From Membranipora membranacea (taxonomy: Eukaryota; Bryozoa; Gymnolaemata; Cheilostomatida; Membraniporidae): a stretch of 64,000 nucleotides of DNA. The stretch is from contig OU612065.1 in NCBI GenBank assembly GCA_914767715.1, forward strand, positions 24,798,001 to 24,862,000, in the 5' to 3' direction. The notes beneath the pieces are model-generated. The model made no database searches. It was not told where the DNA came from and worked only from the letters and a program-made list of their open reading frames with translations. Each line of letters opens with the position of its first letter. The first letter of the stretch is position 1. The translations under genes were made by a program, and so were the position numbers. Shown piece after piece: positions 36,840-49,655 of the stretch.

Positions 36840-38890
36840 TGTCGGCTAAAATCTCTTTTTTTTATATTATTTACCATTCAATGCAGTGTCCTATGTTTGG
36901 TAGTGAATGGACTTACCTATCACATCAGGTCTTGTCGGCCAGCTCAACCCTCCCTTTTTTCTTCATCACCAAATATTTTCTCTGTAACAGAGGAAGAATT
37001 GCCGTTAATATACATGATATTGAAAAGTGTTGCGGTAATTTAGCAGGCTAAAATGACATTGTATTAATGTTATTTACCATTCCATGCAGTGTCCTATGTT
37101 TGCTAGTGTTGACTAACCTTTCACATCAGGTCTTTTTGGCCAGCTCAACCCTCTCTGAAACAGGGGAGTTCTCTCTGAAACAGAGGAAGAATTGCCGTGA
37201 ATATACATGATATTGAAAAGTGCAACTGTAATTTAGCAGGCTAAAATGTTATTATAATTTATGTTACTTAGCATTGAATGTAGTGTCCAATGTTTGCTGG
37301 TGGAGACTTACCTACCACATCAGATCTTTTCGGTCAGCCCAACCCTCCCTTTTCTCCATCATCAACTCCGTTCTCTGAAATAGGGGAAGAATTGGCGTGA
37401 ATATACATGACATTAAAGAGTCTTACTGTAATTAAGCCGGCTAAAATGTCATTTTTCTTAATGTAACTTACCATTGAATGTAGTGTCCTATGTTGGCTGG
37501 TGATGACTTACCTGCCACATCAGGTCTTTTCAGTCCGCTCAACCCTCCCTTTTTTCATCATTAGATGATATGAGAGGTAGAGGAGTTCTCTCTGAAACAG
37601 AGGAAGAATTGCATGAATATACATGATATTGAAAAGTGCAACTGTAATTTAGCAGGCTAAAATGTCATTATGTTTTATGTTACTTACCATTGAATGTAGT
37701 GTCCAATGTTTGCTGGTGGAGACTTACCTACCACATCAGATCTTTTCGACCAGTCCAACCCTCCCTTTTCTTCATCATCGACTACGTTCTCTGAAACAGA
37801 AGAAGAATTGGCGTGAATATACATGACATTGAAGAGTGTTACTGTAATTAAGCCGGCTAAAATGTCATTATATTTTATGCTACTTACCATTGAAAGTAGT
37901 GTCCTATGTTTGCTGGTGGAGACTTACCTACCATATCAGATCTCTTCAGTCCGCTCAACCCTCCCTTTTTTCATCATTAGATGATATGCTAGGGAGAGGA
38001 GTTCTCTCTGAAACAGGGGAAGAATTGGCGTGAATATACATGATATCGAAAAAGTGCAACTGTAATTTAGCAGGCTAAAATGTCATTATGTTTTATGTTA
38101 CTTACCATTGAAAGTAGTGTCCAATGTTTGCTGGTGGAGACTTACCTACCATATCAGATCTCTTCAGTCCGCTCACCCCTCCCTTTTTCATCATTAGATG
38201 ATATGCTAGGGAGAGGAGTTCTCTCTGAAACAGGGGAAGAATTGGCTTGAATATACATGATATTGAAAAAGTGCAACTGTAATTTAGCAGGCTAAAATGT
38301 CATTATATTTTATGTTACTTACCATTGAATGTAGTGTCCAATGCTTGCTGGTGGAGACTTACCTACCACATCAGATCTTTTCGACCAGCCCAACCCTCCC
38401 TTTTCTTCATCATTGTCTACGTTCTCTGAAACAGAAGAAGAATTGGCGTGAATATACATGACATTGAAGAGTGTTACTGTAATTAAGCCGGCTAAAATGT
38501 CATTATATTTTATGTTACTTACCATTGAAAGTAGTGTCCTATGTTTGCTGGTGGAGACTTACCTACCACATCAGATCTCTTCAGTCCGCTCAACCCTCCC
38601 TTTTCTCATCATTAGATGATATGCTAGGGAGGGGAGTTCTCTCTGAAACAGGGGAAGAATTGGCGTGAATGTGCATGGCATTGAAAAGTGTTACTATAAG
38701 TGAGCCGGCTAAAATGTCATTTTATTTTTGTTACTTACCATTGAGCTCAGCTCAACCCTCCCTTCATTCATCATCATATGAGAGGGAGGGGAGTCAATCG
38801 ATACGTTCTCTGAAACAGAAGAAGAATTGATGTGAATATACATGACATTGAAAAGTGTTACTGTAATTAAGCCGGCTAAAATCTATAATT
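36840..38890 (-). repeat. Tandem array of ~200/217-bp units carrying splice-site-like signals
   Basis: About ten units begin near 36871, 37070, 37266, 37469, 37685, 37886, 38102, 38320, 38520 and 38738 (the last truncated); a degenerate part copy sits at ~39209. Unit lengths vary between ~196-203 and ~216-218 bp because of two internal variants. On the minus strand most units show an acceptor-like CTGTTTCAG, then 60-80 bp, then a perfect donor AG/GTAAGTC. A second donor-like TG/GTAAGTAA follows. In two units (about 37684-37890 and 38319-38525) the bracketed 63 bp is an open, phase 1-1 exon reading ENVVDDEEKGGLDWSKRSDV or close to it. In the others checked the frame is broken. It may be a decayed exon-duplication array or a satellite that captured an exon. 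Confidence 0.75.
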
Positions 38891-39369
38891 TTACTGTCCC
38901 TAATTATATAAAAAAATATTGAGTGGTTTGCGATATCTTAGAATAAAAAAATATACAGTTCAGGGTTGTTTGGTAAGCATTAACAGGCTGTGACCCAAAT
39001 TCAGAAAGATCAGTGCACTAACAAGCTGCATGCAACTGACTGGAAATGTGAAAGCTTGCATCCCACAGCCAATATGAATATGACAGTAGTCAATTAAGAA
39101 TGATATATGTAAGTTTTAGGATTGTCTTTTCCTGTACAAGAAGAAGAAAACTAATGATTATCCCTAAAAGATTGCATTTTCGAGAAAAACTTGTATTTTC
39201 TTCATGCTACTTACCATTCCATGCAGTGCCCTATGTTTGCTTGTGGTGACATTGGTTATCGTATCAAGTATTTTCAGCCAGCTCAGCCCTCCCTTTCATC
39301 ATCATCAATATGTCAAATCAGAAGTCAATGCCTGGTCCGGGAATCGATCTGGAACAGCAGATCAAGGAG

Positions 39370-39400
39370 CAGGTTGAACAGATTGAACAGATTGACACAC
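39370..39400 (+). repeat. Short tandem repeat of GATTGAACA
   Basis: About three imperfect units of GATTGAACA/GATTGACAC. Confidence 0.6.
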
Positions 39401-39707
39401 ATTAGACACCCTGAGTGTAAGCGGTTGCCATGCCACTGATTTGTCGATAGTATTCCATCAGATATAGCAGTGATGACATTGCCAACTATCATGTGAACAT
39501 AAAGCTATTTTTGTGAGAAACTCGCCGCTGGTCTATCTTTCACTGTAACAGCGATAGAATCGTGGATTGAAAGGGTTGGGAATATTTGCAGTTGTGGTGG
39601 GTAATCTCCTGTGTTGATTGCTCTCACTCTGTGAGTTCAGGGGTCTCATCTATCTATCATGAAGTATTCAAGTTTGTCCTTTGGACTGCCTCATGTGCTT
39701 CTCAAAC

Positions 39708-39800
39708 CCCAAATCATTATTTTTGTAACTAAGCCCCAGGACCTTCACCAACACTGGCACTCTAAAGGCCCAGTGTCCTTACCGATTGACCCATCTCCCA
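39708..39800 (-). repeat. tRNA-derived SINE-like copy
   Basis: The minus strand reads GGGAGATGGGTCAATCGGTA followed by AGGACACTGGGC, an A-box-like head. A degraded B-box region follows. It is related in form to the GAGATGGCGCAATCGG SINE heads elsewhere in the window. Confidence 0.55.
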
Positions 39801-39915
39801 CTCCCAAATTAAATTTAACACATATATTGGTTTATTGTTCCACTCACTGTTACTCATTCAATTTTGACTTTAACTCCATAATTGTCTTCCACAGTAATGT
39901 TGGCCACCATCTGCT

Positions 39916-40263
39916 TTAGCTTCTACACAATTGCTTCTGTAAACCAGGCATACCAGAAAGACAGCTAAATTTGTTGTTGCTAGTAGTAGTAATTGACAAC
40001 GCCCACTCAGTGAGATCAGCACAAAACAGTACGTAGCGCAACACATCATGGTGCAGGTGGCGATGTACATCGAATTTGATTATGATGAGTGCAAGCACTG
40101 TTGAATGGCCATCCCATAAACATTTAATAATATTAATATTCATAAATGTTAACCAACTCAAGTAAGGGACAGAATTGTTTCTCGTGAGACCCATGGATTG
40201 CCAAGTAGTCATCGCTAAAAGATTTGGGTTCTTATTACAACCAACATAAGCCCATAACAACAT
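39916..40263 (-). other. Unassigned 115-codon open frame
   Basis: An open minus-strand frame beginning MLLWAYVGCNKNPNLLAMTT. It has no recognised domain, signal or splice context. Its length exceeds most chance frames here, but it could easily be spurious. Confidence 0.15.
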
Positions 40264-40914
40264 TACGATGGCGACAAAATGAATACGAATGGAAGCTAAC
40301 CAATTCTTTCTGCCTGCTGTTCAAACACCTATATTTTGTTTGTAGATAACTTACAACTGACGGCGGGTTCTCTATGCCTATAGGCTACATGGGGTTGTTC
40401 CAGTAGTTTCAAGCTTGCCTCGGACACGGCTTCCTACATGTTTGCAACAGGGGGGTCTGTATCAAACTCTTCTCTCGCCTAAAATGTTTTCAAATGGGGT
40501 TTTCAAGTGAGGTGGCTTCCTCAAACAATTGAGTGATAAGCAAAATTTAAGGGATGCAGAGTGTGCCAACATTCCTTACATAACACATGTGGGCTACAAG
40601 TTGTCTTCCATCGTGCAAATCGAGAGAAAAGCTACTTTCATAAACTTGAGAATAAACAGTGAGGCACCTACATTTTGGCGACATATTTGTTCTTTCAATT
40701 TATGAAGCGAAAATAAAACCTGATCACGTCAAGCTGCTAAATCTATTGCAAGCTTTAAACTCACTAATTTGATTAAAATCAATCAAGTCATCAATAAAAA
40801 ACCGTTGATTTTTAGTCCCCATAACTATCACTATACTGCACAATTAAATATTTGTTACGCTATCAACATTTGAAGTCAGTCTTGAAAGAGCTCTGGAGAT
40901 CACTTCCAGCATCC

Positions 40915-41075
40915 TGCATCGGTACTGCGGGTGGCACAACTACATACCGGATATACCAGGGGGTTCGGTCCTGGGGGCGCAACTACATCTCTGTTATACG
41001 AGGATCAGTACTGAGGGTGCACAACTACATCATGGATATACAGGGATAATTACTGAGGGGACACAACTACATGTT
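40915..41075 (+). repeat. Minisatellite, ~42-bp unit, about 3.5 copies
   Basis: Each unit carries CTGRGGGTGCACAACTACAT with variations, followed by GGATATACMRGG. The units are imperfect. Confidence 0.75.
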
Positions 41076-44000
41076 GATGTAGCAAATGAAAATCAAGCCT
41101 TGCATTGCACTAAAATGACTGAATTTTCTTTTTTTATCAGTCTATTTTAATTTACTTTTACTGCCATATATGCTTATATGGAGGCCCTGATGCATCACTG
41201 GTTAAGCTTAATGCTCCTTACTCCTGTACACTTGTATTTAAATCTAGGGTGAAAGATGAATTGAAGGAATGCTAATGGTGTTGAAAGTATTCAGAGCCAA
41301 CTTGGGCTACTCCTTGAAACAAGTAATATGGGACAAATCCCTAACTCCCAGCAGGGAGGTTGGGAAATAACAATTATAATAAAAAAATGTGTGTACCTAA
41401 ACAATTAATAATGTGAGAAACTAACACTCACAGCTAACATCAGGATGAGCCCGTAGGCTCAATAGAAAAGGAGGGGCAGAAACTGTGAGATCTCAATTTC
41501 TTAAAGCTCACAGTCAGGAGATGTTGAGGAGATGAAGTGAGGCATTCAGAAAGTACATGAGCAGATGTTATCAGATATGCTGAAGCTGATTATGGAAGCA
41601 TGGACGCCCAACAGATGGCATCATCTACTCTACTCATGCTCGTGACTAATCACCATCGTTTGATCTTTCTCGAAATTGTTTAAGTTAATGCTCCATTAAA
41701 AGTTTTTGCAGCTTTCACTTTTTAAACTAATTGAGATATCTCTTTGACTAACTCTGATTTTGCTGACACCCAGCCCAAATCGCCCAAAATTGATAGTCTC
41801 CACCACATATAAAAGAGGGTGGTAATCAAGGATTGGTAGTTCTTTCTGGAGAGCCCTCAAGAGCGTATCACTCTCCATCTTTTTGGAGCTTTTACACATT
41901 TTGGAGTTGATATAAGTCTATTTAGCCTGTTAAGTATTCATAAAATAAAGTCTGGTTTTAATATTGAAGAAGGCATCTCAACTATGAGTCATTGGTAAAT
42001 TTAATTTACACTTTATGTAACAAAACCTGGAGTTAAAAACAGATAAACTTGACAAATTTGAGTAAATAAATGAAACAATTTTTGTATGGAGTTGCCTCCA
42101 CCCTTGAAATGAAGGGGTAACTCCATACAATCTAAACGAGCACTAATAAGTAAAAGAGGGATGACTGTTCTGCATGCTTTGGTGTTTGGCCTCAAGTGGG
42201 CCGAATATCCGACAACAAGACAAGAATAGGTGTATGAGGTGACTAATCAAGCGATTCCTGGTTAACCCCAATAAGATACAAATAAGGTGATTCAAGTATA
42301 TACAGTAAGTTGTTTCGGCATTGTCATCTCAAGACCTCCATTACCTGGAACAATTAAGCACCACACACATCACATGCAGCCAAATCAGCATTTAAGGCGC
42401 TATTCATAAATAATAATTCATAAACTAATTCATAACCTCAGTAGTACTTTAGGGGGATGGTTGGGATTGAATAATCGAACAGTCATCGAAATAAGTTGAG
42501 AATGGGAATGAGGAAAAACCATGTAAGCAAAAAGGCACCAATCTAAGCAAGTGGTGCTTGAGAAAACACTTGGACCATGGTAAGGCAGATACAATTTGTA
42601 AGCCTCAAAGTCCGGTTTAAGTTAATAAAATTGAAAGTATAACTCCTCGATAAAACGGTCCTGCATTATTAAAACAACTGAACCTTGTCACATTGTTAAG
42701 ACAAAGAGTTCTTCAGGTGTTAAAAACTCTGTATATTTCTCCCAGAACCAAAAAGCTGCACCCGTTCCCAAACAGATTTTGCAACCAGTCTATTCAGCTG
42801 ATACAAACACTTGGGTACATATCCTGGTGTCACCAGATCAACTGATCAGACGATTCTTGATAGATTATTAGACCATTAAAATATACAACACTCACCATGT
42901 CTTATTTATAAAATCATTTCATTATCAATGAAAGAAGAATGGTTGTGATTCTGCATTCGATTAGGAATATATGCGAGTGCGGTCCTCGTTTTATCAGACT
43001 CCTTAGATTTCTGAAGCATGCCAAATACAAGTTAATGCGGAGTTGAGATCATATATGTACAGCTGGTAGATGTACAACATAATATGTATACAGTGGTTGT
43101 AGCCCTACCACTACACAAAAGATCAAAAGGAAAGTCGAAAATATTTAAATAGCGATAACTCAACTATATTCTATCATAATGAACCAAAGAAATCCAATCA
43201 TCTCATTCCATCAATCATCTTTTTAGTTTTTGTTGTTTTGGCAATACATTTCATAAGATATGACTTTTGGATGCCAGTCAAAGTTTATAATAGTGTATAT
43301 ATTTATATATTAAATGTATATCTACAGCAGCTAGCATGCCAAAACTTCCAACATATGTAACTCAATTGTCGGACCACGCAAGAAAATTGGTACATTGTCG
43401 ATGTGATAAAATGGAGCTAACTAGGTCAAGTTGTAATATCTTTATGAGAAATATTGTCTTTTTATCAAGTCTTTTTACTGATAAAAAGTACAAGTTTTGT
43501 ATTAAAAAAGCTATTTTTTAATAATCATTAATAGTCTGTTGTCTTCTTTCTGCGCAAGAATAGACAATCCTTACTTCATGTTAAATCTTTATTGACATCA
43601 TTATCATAATTCCTAGTGGCTGTTGAGTGAAAGCTTTCAAGTCAGTTGGATGTAGCTTGATAGTGAACTGATCTTTCTGAATTTGGGTCACACTTTTGAT
43701 GCAGCTACTTATTATTCACATGAATGTTGAAGTTTTCACGTCATCCTTTTGTCGCTCAGCTCATTAAAACTAATAATAATGAAAATGTCAACCGTTTCAG
43801 TGGTTTAACCAACAAGGAGCATCATAGGATCTGTCCTTGAAAAAATAAACCCTAGAGCAACGCTGAAATCGTTAAATAAAGATTTTCAATCTGTCACTCA
43901 GCTAGTAGGAAAGGAATCAGGACGGAGATTATGGCTCATATAGCGGATTTATCTTCTCATTAAAAATGAGCATATAACTTCTTATGAAAACAAGATTGAT

Positions 44001-45010
44001 TTTAGAGGGGAGTTTTTCTCCTTGGATTTCTATATAAATTCGTTTTTCTACTGCAAGCAATGAAGCAGTTCATTCCTACCAGCGACCGTATATATGAAGC
44101 CGAAGCTTGAATATCTCCATGAGATGAGAGCAATCAGAAGTTCATAATGATTGCTGTGAGTGCTAAGTCACAAATTTATCTTAGAATGTGCACTGCAACC
44201 CTCTTAAAATACTACCCAAAGACCAATGCATGTTATAGTCAGGCAGTCACCTATGATAAAGCTTTGTCAGATTTGCATGGTAAGAGAACTCAATGCTCTA
44301 CTTGGAATGAATTATCGATGGTGGAAAAAGTGCCTACCAATGGTATTTTGGTAGTATTTAACTACTTTTGGCTGCTACCTTATATACCAATCAACATTAT
44401 TTTTTCACCTTGTTTGACTGTGAGGAATCTTGCACATGAAAATCGGGTGACCAACTCTGCTCTGAAAATACATTTCAGCAAAGGAATTAACAGATCTGTC
44501 TAAGGGAAAATGCTTGTAACAGTTGCTATATCGTTTGAAATAAATTGTCTAACTTTAGAATCAAATAATGAGTCTGAATTTTAATTTGATTTGTTTATTT
44601 CATCGGGTAATTAATTCATGTAAAAAAAAATGTGTGAGTTTAAGGTGATGAGGCTCCATATGCGCAGTAGCATAGCTATCCGAGGTGCAAGAGCCCTGAG
44701 TTGGGTTGGAATTTAATTGACTCTTATAAACATTACCCTTCAGCAGCGGAGGTGCTCACAATGAGGCCAGCAGGTGCTTCTTTAATACCGACTTAAATGA
44801 TTCAATGCATTGAATCAAGCACATGTTGAACACACGTTTTTACAATCGTTGTCCTACAAAGTGAAACATGGTTAGAAATGGAACTTTCTGGACAACCACT
44901 GGGTTCTAATTTAAATCCTATATGGAGAAATTACCAAGGTGTAAAGCAAGGTGATAGAAGTGTGGTGTTAGAATCTAGGTGTTAGTGTTGTAAGTTAGAA
45001 GCTGTAAAAA
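41076..45010. other. Gene-poor region before the second Ras-like gene
   Basis: No exon is recognised. A foldback with ends GTATGGAGTT and AACTCCATAC lies at 42087-42137. The frame at 44147-44503 (+, 118 codons) has no domain or splice support. Confidence 0.45.
42087..42137. repeat. Hairpin GTATGGAGTT...AACTCCATAC
   Basis: An inverted repeat of ~16-bp arms (GTATGGAGTTGCC against GGTAACTCCATAC) around a loop. The flanks match poorly (AATTTTT against AATCTAA), so a target duplication is not claimed. Confidence 0.5.
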
Positions 45011-45011
45011 T

Positions 45012-45032
45012 CACACCTCAAAGGGTATAAAA
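45012..45032 (+). promoter_or_regulatory. Core promoter block with TATA box, second Ras-like gene
   Basis: CACACCTCAAAGGGTATAAA is the counterpart of the block at 20268. TATAAAA is at 45026-45032, 108 bases before the ATG. Such conservation between two loci 25 kb apart suggests duplicated promoters with shared control. Confidence 0.65.
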
Positions 45033-45139
45033 GCGGCAATCATATGGATAAACTTCACATCGTCAATAGATAGCAACTGGTGATAGCATTCTACAGCTAA
45101 AACTTTATCAGTATTTGAAAAGTATCGTTCAATTTAAAA

Positions 45140-46208
45140 ATGAGTCAAGAAAACAAAACTGTCGTAGTTCTTGGAGATGCAAAGTGCGGAATGACATCTC
45201 TTCTGAAAAAGATATCAGGAGACAGATGGAGGGGAGCACCTGATACAACCTGCCCAGCTCGCTACCAGACTGAAGGTGAGATTAACATAAACTAGACAGT
45301 TTCATCGAAGAGAAATTAATTCTTATAATTTTCAATGTTAATTAAATGATGCTTTGCAAATAGATATATTGATTGCTATTGCGATGGATGCTCCTGAATA
45401 GCTTTGACAATATTTCCTGTTTCTTTTTCCAGATTTAGATTTGAGTCTTCAGCTGATTGAGTTAAAGAACTATACCAAGGGAAGAACTTATCTGGTTGAC
45501 ATGTTCACTAACATGGCCAATGTTGTTATGATTATCAAAGATTGCTCAACCTCTGATAATTCTGAGAATATGCTCCAACAAATTCAAAGAATCCGTTCAC
45601 TAAGACGTAAGTATTATTACATAAATTTAATCACCACTCTCAAGCAATGCACAACAAGAGTTACTAACCATGAATTGCGACACCAGCACAGAATTAAACA
45701 GTTTTTTGTTAAATTTCTCTTGTATCACCTTATAACTGCGATCTCAAGTTCATTTTAAAATTGTAACACAGGTGTTTTACTGCTTCCTTTGATAATTACA
45801 GCCAATGTACCGATCGTGCTAGCTACCACAAAGTGTGACGAAGGACCTGTGAGAAAGAGTGATGATGGCTACTCTCTGTTTACACATGTCAGCACAAGCT
45901 GCAAGACAGATCTCGGCATCGATGACCTCAAGAGAGCTTTATTTAGAGCTTCTTTTCCCACAGAAATGAAGGCTAGTGAGAGATGGTACAAAGTGCTTCT
46001 CAACTGGCAGGGATTCCAGTTAGTCTCAGGTCTGAGTTTGAACTCAAAAGCGGCAAAAACTAACAAAGGTGGAATTCAGAAAAAGAGTGTGCCATGTTTG
46101 GCGAGAAAGTTCATTTCAACTCAAAGCTTAGATTCATCACTAAACAGGCCAACTTTGGTTAGGCAAGCTTCGATACCAAGATCATTTTCTCTGCGTAATA
46201 TTCGCTAA
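45140..46208 (+). CDS. Ras-like pseudo-GTPase, paralogue 2 (P-loop Lys replaced by Met)
   Basis: Exons: 45140-45275, 45433-45606, 45802-46208, phase 1 introns, 238 aa. The P-loop-like GDAKCGMTS has Met18 at the Lys position. The next block, LQLIELKNYTKGR, lacks the DxxG of G3. The core VVMIIKDCSTSDN and PIVLATTKCDEG correspond to strands 4 and 5, with TKCD at 113-116. STSCKTDLGIDDLKRALFRA corresponds to G5 and the last helix. The C-terminus is Ser/Arg-rich (ASIPRSFSLRNIR) with no prenylation motif. The middle exon is exactly 174 bp, as in both paralogues. Closest to paralogue 1 in sequence. AATAAA at 46411 is a likely end signal. No function is claimed; a scaffold or regulatory role without GTP hydrolysis is possible. 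Confidence 0.84.
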
Positions 46209-49200
46209 ACTTGAATGAACCTGGTACTATCTTAGGCCTAAGCTCAAATCTGCTCATTTTTCTTTTCTAATAGTTGACATTATCAATTTTTTAATCGTTC
46301 AGCATTTCATTTATTTTTATTACTACTAGTATTGTGCTGGACACATCTGGAGAATTTTTTTAATTATTTGTGTAACCGTTTTATTGAAGTATTAATATTT
46401 TGTATCAAAAAATAAAACTAGTTACAAATAAGAAAAATAGTGGTGAATAATGTTCATACAATCTAACAGAATATTAAGTGCACTACCACCACTTTACAGC
46501 GTCCTATGCTGACCTCTGACCTTAAAACCCAAATATATTTATATTAGCCTGAACTGACTGTCATATATCCTTCACATAACCAACATAGTCAACTCTCGAA
46601 TTCCTTTTCAAAAAAACATTACAGCAAAATAACTTACAGATTTGTTTGTTGACAATACTTGTAATAAAATCTATCAGCTTTGTGCATATCAGGTTAATAC
46701 CCTATCATAACCTATCTAGAGTCTGAGGTGAAATTAAAGCTACGCATTACTACTCTTTCATTCAGTAGGATGGCAAGGACAAATTTTCTACCCAGCAAAC
46801 TAAAGTTATGGTAACTAATTATTCTTGCCCATATGAAGGACTGTGTGTTATTCAGTTTCAATCCAAACTGCAACATCAAACACCTAAAATCAAGTTTACA
46901 GTATTATCTCCTCTTGAGAAAAGATGAGATAACTCTCAATAATTCTCAACCATATCAACGAGGCAGGTAATATTGCAAATTTTGAGATATCAGAATCAGA
47001 CATAAACTTAATAATAATCATTAAGTCTATGGAATCAGATCATACTTATATCTTAAATATTATTTACGGGTCTTTATACATTAGAGTTGGCGGTGTGTAC
47101 CTCAGGTCCTAATAATAAGCCTGCTATGAAGTGTTTGCAGCACGGAGATGGTAAATTGACAAAATCCTCAAATATTAATTGATATGCATATTTTGTACGC
47201 AGCAGGGTCCAAGTTAAACAGATCAATATTCAAAGTCATAAAATTAAAATCAATTGTACAATGAGTTTAAATCTCTATCTGTGACTCAGGATCTCAAGGC
47301 TGGAGTGGACTAGTTGTGTGAGGTAAACCCATAATTAAAAAGAGAACAAACATCAAACAGGCATAGAGCAAAAATATATGTGTTATTTCTTATAACTTAC
47401 ATTGACCTTAATTCTCATCTCAACGATTATTTTGCGAGTTTCTCAATTAAATCATAAAAATAACATAAACAGTACTACAATAAGATAAAAGACAAGGATT
47501 TATGGGTGGACATCATCAGTTTTTTAAAAATACATAACTTCTTCAGGCATCTTAGATGTTGTAGAAGACTGATAAATATTGTTTAGAAAATTAATATCAA
47601 CGTCTGAGGATATCAAGATATTACTTAGCGTTTATTTCCACTATCATGTCTGATATATTGTATTCACTGGTGTGCTGGCACTTCCCAGCAATTGGGTTGG
47701 CGGTGTGCCCTTGGTTTTTAAGGCTCGGCTATTTACTCCAAATTTCAGTTACAGTTAAAGCTATCACCAAGCTTGCGAGTGCTTTGTTTTCCCTCATTGT
47801 ATTCTGACCGCACAGTAACTAATTAGTGCCAGTGTCAAATCAATCTCCAGACACACCAGTTGATATTTTTTCTGATGTTAACGTAAAACAGTATTATCAA
47901 ATGTAATATTTATACGATTGCTGCTGTCCATACATCTAAGAATGTAGTTTAACCGAAGCAGCTGTACTTACTAGCATCGCCTTGTGCAGGTACGCTATTG
48001 ATCATGGACATTATATTTACATGTTTCTTTTGGCGTTTATTGCATTTATAGTACATATTTGTCTATCTTGTGTGCGTGTCATCGCAGTCGAACCTTTACC
48101 TATGAATATGTATTTATAATGTTGTGCTACTGGTATCTTAGAACAGTGTAATGTAGTTTAATCCTCTCTTATTTCAGAGGTGTTTCTGAACCTGTGTTTT
48201 ATTCAGCGCACATCAATCTGTGTATTGTCACAGTCAGTAATGAGGTGTGTTAAAATTTATTACTGTTTAACCGTATCATACTTATCTTGTATTTTTCATA
48301 TGCGATGTCGATGTCGTATTTTCATATTATTCTCTGTATTACAAAGTATGTAAAGCAGTCTACACACCATTCAATTCAGTTGTTTAATCCATGGTATTTT
48401 TGTGGGTTTCAGAGTACAGAGCCATTATCTGTGGAATTAATAATTATTGTATTGGTAACCGTGATACAGAGAGCCAGCGAGGTTGGTTTTTCTTTCTCAT
48501 ATTTTTCAAGTCTTATTATTGTGCTTGTTAGAAAATACCTCTTATGCATTTTTATGTACATGGAGTTTTCCCACCATGAAACTCTATGTTTGTCTCGTAG
48601 CTAATTTGTTACTCTTTGTTATAGTTATAACAGATAATAAAGGACCGGAACGGTACTTAGTAAAAGAAAACCATTTATCTACGTCATAACCGTAACTCTA
48701 AAATGCATAACGGCCGTCACAACTGGTTTGGACAACAGCATGCTGCTGAGCCAGATGGCTAAGTTTAGTTTGTGGTAATAATGAATGCCTGGGCAGGGCC
48801 ACCGTCTAGTCTCAACATGGCGGGATCAGGCAGTGACAGGCACCTGAACAACGACATGTGACCTGCTGGCACATTCACAGGCAGGCGTCTTGTTAGAATA
48901 CAGCACACACACACACACACACACACACAAGAGTTTGTGATTTCATCTTGCTGATTTTTTTCTCAAAAAGATAGCTCAGTTTACTGTCTGATAAAATCCA
49001 AGTAGAGTTGGAGCTAGTAAAGCCAATGTACTTTTTTTTGTAATATATGACGGATGCCGTGAAAAGCACAAAAACTTTATAATCTGTTATTCAAATGAAA
49101 AAAAAGTTTAGTTCCAATGTTTTTTTATTTCCTATTTTTATACAGTTGTTAGAGCAACCATTTTAGCATTTAGCATCTAGGATAGTAGCAAATAATATAG

Positions 49201-49655
49201 GATCAGGGACCAATTCCTTGTTGTTTCTCTGAATTATAAGTTAGTTGTATAGAAAACTCAGGGCATGTTTATGATCTGATCTTTTGGTAGATCGATACCG
49301 AAGCATACAATACAGACCTTATAGAACAAGAAAAAGAATATCTACCAGGCTAATGGTTAATCTGGTTCCTTATGTGTGAAGTGGTCCAGCATCGCCAAGG
49401 TAATTCACAAACAATCCTAAGTGTGCTGACGCATTAACGCTAGCAGATCACTTTTCCAGTTTTGATAACACCAAGCGGTCAATCCTCTCAAAGGCTACTG
49501 ACCAATAAATTGAAGACCAATGGTACCCTGACACCTTAAAGATTCGACCAAGTTTTGATTCAGTGGTCATCCAGTTAAGTTGCTGGTTTGTTCCGATCTA
49601 TGATCTATGAAAGTCAGTCGCATTCTCAATTCAACTAACTAAACAGAAGAGAAGA
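46209..49655. other. Intergenic region between paralogues 2 and 3
   Basis: It starts with the 3' untranslated region of paralogue 2 (AATAAA at 46411-46416). No further gene is recognised. It includes a CA microsatellite at 48903. The 48287-48604 frame is AT-driven and unsupported. Confidence 0.5.
48903..48929 (+). repeat. (CA)n microsatellite
   Basis: About 13 CA units, an ordinary simple repeat. Confidence 0.9.

Noticed and set aside
36840-38890. Regularly spaced repeats as a CRISPR array
   Set aside because: The units are ~200-217 bp, repeat along their full length with no unique spacers, and lie in an animal genome with introns.
42087-42137. Another 7-bp-duplication footprint
   Set aside because: The hairpin is clear, but the flanks agree too poorly (AATTTTT against AATCTAA) to claim a target duplication.
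44147-44503. 118-codon frame as a gene
   Set aside because: No domain, signal, splice or family support; composition is like the surrounding AT-rich DNA.
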